Source: Owenia fusiformis (taxonomy: Eukaryota; Annelida; Polychaeta; Sabellida; Oweniidae). From it: 64,000 nt of DNA. Below the pieces are notes generated by a model that was not told the DNA's origin, ran no database searches, and saw only the letters and a program-made list of their open reading frames with translations. The stretch spans positions 41,819,366 to 41,883,365 of the forward strand of contig CAIIXF020000001.1 of assembly GCA_903813345.2 (NCBI GenBank). Reading direction: 5' to 3'. A program made the translations under genes and the position numbers. This document shows positions 22,701 through 31,700 of this stretch, piece by piece; position 1 is the first letter of the stretch, and each line of letters starts with the position of its first letter.

Positions 22701-25700
22701 GACTAGAATTCTCATATTTATCCTCAATATATATTTCTTTTTGGTATTTACAGACTGATTACAGACTTGCATAAGGATTGTTTGCATGAAAACAGAAATT
22801 GTGACCTTTGTGTCACTAGTTTCTATCACTCTGTAGATTTTGTACAAGTTGAGGTTTTGACCAAAATAGCTGATTTATATTTTGATAGATAGATACGGGA
22901 ATTCTAGGCATTCTGCATGTATCTAACACAACCAATCAAAACACATGTCTTACTCATGGCATTCTGTTTTGACATTTTTGCAGGCACGTTACCAATGAAA
23001 AAAGTTAAATTCACAACAAATTTAGAACATGAAAAAATTAACAACTTCAAGCTATTGCAAACTAGTTTTGCAAGAAATAAGGTGGATAAGGTAAGATATC
23101 GAGAGTGGTGTGATATGTGGTCAGTTAAGGCAAACAATACTTCTCTCAACTAAATGTCCCTTCAGAGCCTGTCACATAATCTGATATGATCTCCCCAGCA
23201 TTGAAGCATTGTGGGCAGTGTACCCACTTGAGATTTTGCACCCACCTGAAGTCCTATTGGCACTCACTTGAAAATGAGAAAAATCAAGAATTTTTTTTAA
23301 TTTGGCACTCTCTTAAGGCAAGATGCTGGGAGATCACTGGTGTTATTATCCTACCAAATGAAGTTAGGGTAGTTTGGGATATAGAAAAGCTGGCCTAAGC
23401 TGTCCAGGCGATAACTCTTATACAGTTTAATTAAAGTGATTCAGAATTCAGCCTGTTTGATTGCATAATATATTACTTCCATCTCCTGGTTACTATGTGA
23501 AATTTATGAAAGACTATGAATCGAGTCTACTTAATTTAAGATGTATTTTTTCAATTGTATTTTAACTGGGTGTCTACATGTACTTACAAAATGATCAATT
23601 CCAAAAGGGATATATGTTTTGAGAGAATTATTGTAACAGTATAAGCATTATTATTTCTGGCTTGACTGTGGCTTGCTTCACCCACCATTCAACAAATCTG
23701 GTGTTGTGCTTTGTATTGCATTGAGTTGCATAGAGTTACAGTATAACAGTTCATAACTGATTTTTTGTTGTGAGATTTGATTCATGTTGTATCATTGCAT
23801 AATCTAATGTTAACAACCCCTCAAAACCAGAAAACTTGATCATCAATGAGTATGTTTAATATGTGCATTGGGTTCACTTTACAGATAAACTTAGTTTGCA
23901 TGTTTTTTCTGAATTTGCTTTGAAATCTTAATAACCAAATTGGATTAATTGAGGGGAAATAATGGGTTACTTTCCAAGTATGGGTCTGTTTTTATTTTAC
24001 TTTGCATGAGCTTAGAGACATTTCTCAACTACAAGCAATCGAGCATGTGTATACATTAAGGGTCTAACGGTGCACCGAAACTGCGGTGCTCCGCGGTTCT
24101 AGGGCCTCGGTTGGTACATTCGGTTTGAAAACTCTGATGTTCGGTTTTTTAACGGTTCGTTAATTCTGAAAAAAAGTGCCGTTCGCTAAAGTTGAGGAAG
24201 ATGAATCTCGAAACGAGGGATGAAGATTTCGGCATTCAAAGTCGTATAAGGCCCACTGTTGGGGTTATTTTGGATTTCCAACGAGAGATGGTGTTGAATA
24301 CATTAGTTAGATGAAGTGTCAATTTGAGTTATTTGACTTTTTACATTAAAGTGCGATAAGAACCGAAAACCGAACCGAAACCGAACCGAAAAGATAAAAA
24401 CTGTGAACCGTACCGAACCGAGGAATTATGAAACCGTGAGAGTCCTAGTATACATGTGTACATTCTGCTTTGGAATGCCAAATTGAATTTGGGATATTTG
24501 TTGAAAGACAGCGTGCTTGAATTTGAATACTTAACTTCACCACATACCTTTCATCCCAAAATGTTTCATATATAATCAGCATTAATTTCTTTGTGTGATT
24601 CAACCATTAATCACTTGGATAAATATTTTCTCCCAAGATTCAAAAGTGGTGGTACCAGAAAATGGCAGAAACGAGTAATTGTTTTTGTTTTGTAAAGAAT
24701 CAATTCAGCACTATACATGCACTATACATGCACTAATGTCATGTATACCACTCTTGGCCATTGAAATTGTACAACCAGCTTTATGTGTAGATTATCCATA
24801 ACATCCAGAATTTTCAGCAAAATATCTTGTAAAATATAAAAATGGCCATCACTGCCAAAAAATCATATTTCAATCAGTTTTTTGATTGCACTTTCACCAT
24901 GTGAGCCCAGTATCCATGGTACTATTTATTTTAGTTAACAATGCAATGTTTTGCAATTGTGTAAATGTATCCCTGTATTGCTTTGAGATTTATGTGTTTG
25001 TTATCCAAGTGTAAATGTATCCCTGTATTGCTTTGAGATTCATGTGTTTGTTATCCAAGTGTAAATGTATCCCTGTATTGCTTTGAGATTTATGTGTTTG
25101 TTATCCAAGTGTAAATGTATCCCTGTATGGCTTTGAGATTAATGTGTTTGTTATCCCACCAAATGTAGTTAGAGTAAGGATCCACATTTAATATAATTTA
25201 ATTGTGTGTAAACTACATACTACATATGTACATTATTCATAAATGTTCTTTATGTATCGTTCTTACATTTATTACAACCAATTTTTTTTTGTTATTTGCC
25301 TAGGTTGTCCCAGTAGAAAGACTAGTAAAAGGAAAGTTCCAAGACAATTTTGAATTTGTCCAGTGGTTTAAAAAGTTCTTTGATGCCAACTATAGCGGTC
25401 AAGAATATGATGCCGTGGGTGCGAGAGGTGGTGTAGGAATGGGTGGAGGGGGTCCAGGGGGTCCAGGTAAGATAGAGATATGCACTTTAAAATAAACCCG
25501 TGCACTATTATACCAAATTACATTAATTTAAAAAGATAATAAAGCATTGGCTTTATACGTTTAACCCTAAGTTATTATCAGTAGTGCCTTTTTATAGCAC
25601 TTTTTTAAGTGCTTTTATCTTGTTGTCTTATGCCGTTGGCTGTGAGTTGTCTCTTTGGGTAGATAGGCAGACACCAAGTAAACCGACTTGTGCCAAGATC

Positions 25701-28700
25701 TGCAACATTATAATATATACTGTGTGTATATTTAGGTCCCAAGAAGGCCACTAGTGCTTTTAACAAACCCCCTACAACACGAGCCCCCAGACCAGGAGCA
25801 CCTAAAGCAGGTGAGTGTTTCTCTCGTAGATTTATCACTAGATCCATGTTAAGATACCATAAAGCATTGAGATTAATCTTTGAACATTTGTCTCGATATC
25901 ATATAACCTTTTTAATTCATCAGAAGGCTGCATGTGTTTAATTCTTTGTTTTGCAGCCCCAGCAAAAGCTGCCCCAAAAACATCTCCTTCTGCGGGACTT
26001 GTACGAAAAACCGCAGGTGGTGCTGGTGATTCTGCTCAAATAGAATCATTAACAGCACAAGTAAGTAGGCCATCTATATTGTTTAAATAAAACATCCAGT
26101 CTTTCAGCTGGCACCATCTCATGTTTCACCCCAAATTCTACACTTAATCCATTTTGTTAACATCTTCATAACACGAGAATCATAGTTGTCAGAATATGTT
26201 TTAAAAACATCTACATATTAGACCAGCTTTAAATATTTACACATATACAATTTGGTTTTGATATCTGTTTTTTCAGGTTTCAGAACAAAAATTTACAATA
26301 GAGGGACTAGAAAAAGAAAGAGATTTTTATTTCGGAAAATTACGAGATATCGAAGTCATGTGTCAAGAATCAGACCAGTTGGAAACCCCTCTAATAACCA
26401 GTATATTGAATGTATTATATGCCACTGAGGTAAGAAAATGCTTTGTGTTTCACACTTAAATTATAACATTACTTAGTACTATTGAATCCAATGTTTCAAT
26501 GGTAGAAGTCATAATGAGAATATGGAAAGTATGATGTCATAATAAGAGAACAGTAGACCAATCAAAGGATGAGTCGGGATATATGCACTTTTGGTCCCTT
26601 GCTTCAATATAGTTTTCATTGCTGTCCGAGTTATATTTGATAAATATATGGATTTTTGTGATTTTGTATGCATTATTAAACTCCTGCTGTGAGTCAAAAT
26701 AAGTATCTCAACTAAAAACAAATCATTATCATGAAAACACAAATGGCAGCATATATGAAATACAAAGTAGAAACAACCAAAATACAAAGAGTTTAAAAGA
26801 AAATCACATTTATGAAATATTGAATTTCCTGCCATTTTTATTAAAATGGAGACAAAACAAGATAAGATGGCTGCCACTTGATGTTAAAAATATCAGAAAA
26901 ACTTGCTTCACTAACATTATGTACAACTCCATCAACACTATTGATGTTTCATAATAGGATGCCCAGCAACTTGAGTGGCTATATTCCTGTACCCAGATAA
27001 ATATCAATTCAGTTATCAAGAATTGTCGAATTCGTTGTTCCCTCTTCAAAAGAGGAGACGCGAAAGATTTTCCTTATAAGGTCAAATTATTTACCATGAT
27101 GCAGTTCGCGGAGGAACAAATCCATACTTCCTTGTTTTCCCCCATAGGTTTAACATGGGATTTTCACACATATTTTTAAATCGATATATTTATTCATATA
27201 TCCGTACGGGAGTACAGAAAAAATTATCAGGAATAATTGATCTCCTATTAATCTTAATATAACAGATTTTTTTTTTTCATTGATTTGATTCATAGTGTGG
27301 TAAAAACGATGATTGTAAAGTGAGAAAATATTCCGGAAAAAAAGTGATCAGTTGACTAGTCGCCATATTGGAAAAAATAATTTCATTCGATTTTCAACAC
27401 TTTCATTCCAAGCAACAACAGAATAAAAGCACTCATCTTCAAATTGCATTATAGAGTTACATTGAAAACCAACAAACAACTGAGTAATTGACAATAGAAG
27501 AAGCGTTGCTATTAACTTGGTCAATTGGTGTCCAAAAGCAAATCTATAGTACTCATTTCCGAATTTTATTGTTCTTTGTGCAAGCCTTTCTTGATTATAC
27601 TTGGTATTCTGACCATTAAAGCAATGACAAAGAACAATTTTTCTGATGGTGTCATTGTTTTATTTATTTTATTTAGCGTGCGGGTGTAAAAACAAAATTG
27701 CGTATAGTTTGATTTAGAACTTTCGGGTCATGCAAATAGCTATGCTGATGTATCGTTGGAAAATATTGACCAATCAAATTTTGTCTTTTTTGAGGGCTTT
27801 TTAAGTACATATTTTCGTACCTTCTTAATTAAAGAGCGAACCACGAAAGGCTTAATTGCCATTCAATGCCTAGACCAAGAGAGTAGACTATGTTTTGTAG
27901 GATGTGTTTCAAACTTTTTGGGTAAATCATTAATCTAGTACATGTATTTGCACTTGACATATTTAATCAATTCTAGCATATTGATATGCACTGTCTTTGC
28001 TTATATTTTTATTACATTAATCATGATGCAAATTGATATTTTGGGGCTCTCGGAAAAGGGATGGGGTATTAAGGTTTAATAATATGTGTGATTGAGTTGG
28101 TTTTCAAGATTTTACAATTTTTAGTAATTTTAAGTCAATATCCCGACTCATCTCCCGACTTTCATAAAAGGAATGTTTTGGGAAATAAACACCATGTATC
28201 CATATTTTGAATTGTCCTAACTTGGTCGCATTAAGGTAATATTCAACTAAAAAGAGAACAGGAACTGTAAGTAACAATCTTACCAAAAATGGATCCCAGT
28301 ATACTAAAATTATCAATATCAAATGTTCGATAATGTTGATTATGAATGAAGTGTTAGTATTGGTGCTATATAACTTGGTTTGAAGTGAACAAAAATAACA
28401 ATGTAATTTGCACAGACAAAGCTTGCTGTACTAAGCCAGACTCAATGCTGCTCACACCATGAAACTAATGTCACTTTTTATACAAGTATTTCAGGGGATT
28501 TTGGACAAATTGATCAGGGTGTATCCCCTACTGAGTCCCTATCATTGAAATTTATATCATGTATGCATTTGAGACTAATTCATCTTAACTTGTAGGATGG
28601 TTTTGCTCCTGCCGAGGATGAAGCAGCAGAAGAGGAGGAATTTCATTAAATGTTAGTATACCACACAACTCGGTGCCGATATCTGCATCTATGCTACCAG

Positions 28701-31700
28701 ATTACATCATCACATTCGCTTCCTTTTTTCAACTCGCATGGCTTGTGTTCAAATTTTGTGTGCGTGGATTGTGGATTTCTGTTACTGCATCAAATGTTTT
28801 GAAGGGGGAATCGAGGGGGGGGGGTTATTAGATTAGTGATGCCAGACTTATTTTATTTCAGTTTGTTTTAAAACCAACAAAGTTTGAACTAAGTTGTGCT
28901 TATATTACCATATAGAGCTTATTGACAAGAGATATGATTGGTTGATTTGTATCACATGTCAGTCAAACAGCTCTTAAGGTGTTTACAATCTCGCACCTGT
29001 CATACAGCTATTTTCAATCTGGAACCCATATATAAATAGTCATCATTTAAAAAAAATAAAGTTTTTGTTGAGATCCAGATTTCAGTATATTAACCACAAA
29101 AAAGCATGACAGATTTGAAAAACCTGATATATTCTGATATTGTACAGGTAACCTGAGCCAGAATTTTTCAATGCTTGATATATATCTAAGTTGCTTTTCT
29201 TCCAATATTGATATCAGTTGAATAATAGGTGCTTCAATGTATTTTTGTCCATCTTTCAGATAAATGTTCGCCTTCTTTCTAAGCCTTCTCCTCATATAGG
29301 CCTACAACTCCATTTCTCAAAAATACAACAGATTCCTATTAGTGCACTTCAGGGCATTCAAGATTTTTAGCAGGCTTTTGGCAACATATTTTTAATTTGA
29401 ATGTGAATTTTGAGAAAATACCTGCCCTTAGCATTAATGGGTCCCCACATCATCCATTGGTCACCCTATGTTAGTATATGAGGCATATCTTATCATATAA
29501 GCATCCATTACTTATTGATCATCCCTCTAATTTTGAGAATGAGATATGTTCAGATGGCCTAGAATTCAATATAATGTCACATTGAAAGAATTATGCAGAA
29601 GCATAAACAAAAATTCTTTCCCAACTCTAAGTATTTCTTGTCTGGTTGTTGGACTTGTTCAGTAATTGATTTGTATATAGTGAATACAGACTCCTAATAA
29701 AACTTAAAACGTTTTTTAATTTCAATAGATGTGACATTATTTTGGAGAGTTGTTCTAATTTTTATGTAAAAAACCATTAATAGTTTTTGTTGTTTCCCCT
29801 TTTAGATTTATTTTCTAGTCAGTCACCATTCTTTATATGTGCTTTAAATGTTCTCTTTTTCATGTGATGTTGTTGGTGTATGTAATTAAAATCAGAAATA
29901 TCAATAAACATTGAAATGAAAAAGCTAATCCCATGAAAAAATACAAATTTCAGCTATGATTTAAGAATAGAGTGGTGATTTACACACTGATTTACATTTA
30001 TACTTTCTTTTGTTTATTTATTAATGCATGTTTAGTTGTTTTGATATAGCCTAGAGCAGAGGCCGACTAAAAACCGCTGTGTGCATGGCAAACCAACCAG
30101 CATATTGTAATGATTTCATTTTAATATGAATTTATTTGATATTCATCATCATACAAAATACTTCATCTTTTACAGATATTTCAGAAATTTGATGAGCGTA
30201 AGCAGTGCATAAGCTGAACTGTTTATTTGAATGTTTCTCATGTTATTCAGTCAGTGAATCACGTCTGTACTCCCTTTTAAAATAACCAGAGACTCATTTT
30301 TAACCAAAGTTACAAAAATGACTCCGAAATCAACAAATTGAAATTGCAATATTTGTTCGTTCCTCTGTCTGCCCCTTCGTCTTGCTTACATGATGTGAGT
30401 ATCAGACATGCTTTAACCTGGCATAACTTAAAAGTTCTTGAAAACCAGAGCTGTGTGTGTTTCATGTACTCTATCTTATGTTTAGGATGGCTTTGTAGTG
30501 GTTGGTGATGATGATGTGTAACTGATGTGAAGGTAGTTTAGATGCTAGTGTAGCTTCTCTGTGTCATAGAGCTTCAATGTTAACATGTTGAGCTTCATCA
30601 GCCAATGTACATACCATTACCAATAGGTTCATTTTGCATATTACTCACCGGGCTACCCCCTGTATACTTTAATCATCCATCCACTGGTATACAGTATTTA
30701 ATCCATATGATTCCATAGTGCTTATTTCTCTATGTGGATCTCAGAGTATTGCTTGTTAAATGGTTGAAACTTGCATCCATGTCCAGGGCTCAAGAGATGG
30801 AAAATGGATTTCAAACCCATTGCATTGTTATATATGAAATATCAGCAAATAATAACCTAGCAATGACCTTTAAGCTCTCTCTGAGCCAGGGCTTTATGTT
30901 GCACCCTGTTTGATTATTTTTCTCATTTAGTTGATGTGCCTGTATATTCTATGTTCCTACAGAGTGGCTTTGCTGTACCTGAAGATGAGGAAGTATTTGA
31001 GGAATATTGAGCACCAGGCCTAAAGGGTGTCCCATGTATATGTGACAAGCGGGACACCCTGTATATGTATAGGTAGTCTAGTTATGATTGGCTGGCTTGG
31101 TGATTGGGGCTTATTCTTGATGTATCACAGTAATTTGACTCTAATCACTTATTGGTAGATTGAGTGTCTCCTAGGAGATTAATGGAATTCAGGTGTTACC
31201 TGGGTGATTGATTCAATACAATAGTGTCGCCCATGGTGATTATTATGATATAATAGTGTCATCCCTTTTCATGTCCTAACCTTGAATTTCCAGTTGAAGT
31301 CCTCAAACATATTCAAATGTTGAATTGAAATTATTACCAGATATTTTTAAATTATCATAAGTCTTAATATTGCTTGATACTACTCCAATACGCGATAAAG
31401 TTTTGTTTAGTTCAGTTTAGTAACCTCCCATTTGAAGAACTCTCATGTACGGTGCAACTTTGTCTACATCCGGGTTCTTTCCCATTTGATTACACAGGGG
31501 TACGATTTTCAATGCCGCACTGCAGCCTTATTTAACATTTATGAAGAGTTGCATTTGCAGAAACAATAGATATGTACTGAGTATGTAATTAAGATATACA
31601 ACAAGGCTTTTTGAACTATAATCCCCAAATCAGAAGAAATCTGTATTTGGAAATCCCGTCCAATAGACTAGGTGCGAGTAGAAATAATCTTGATTTACGT

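Noticed and set aside
26509..26877. 122-codon minus-strand ORF in the last common EB1 intron
   Set aside because: Low-complexity hydrophobic AT-rich translation, no motif, no splice context.
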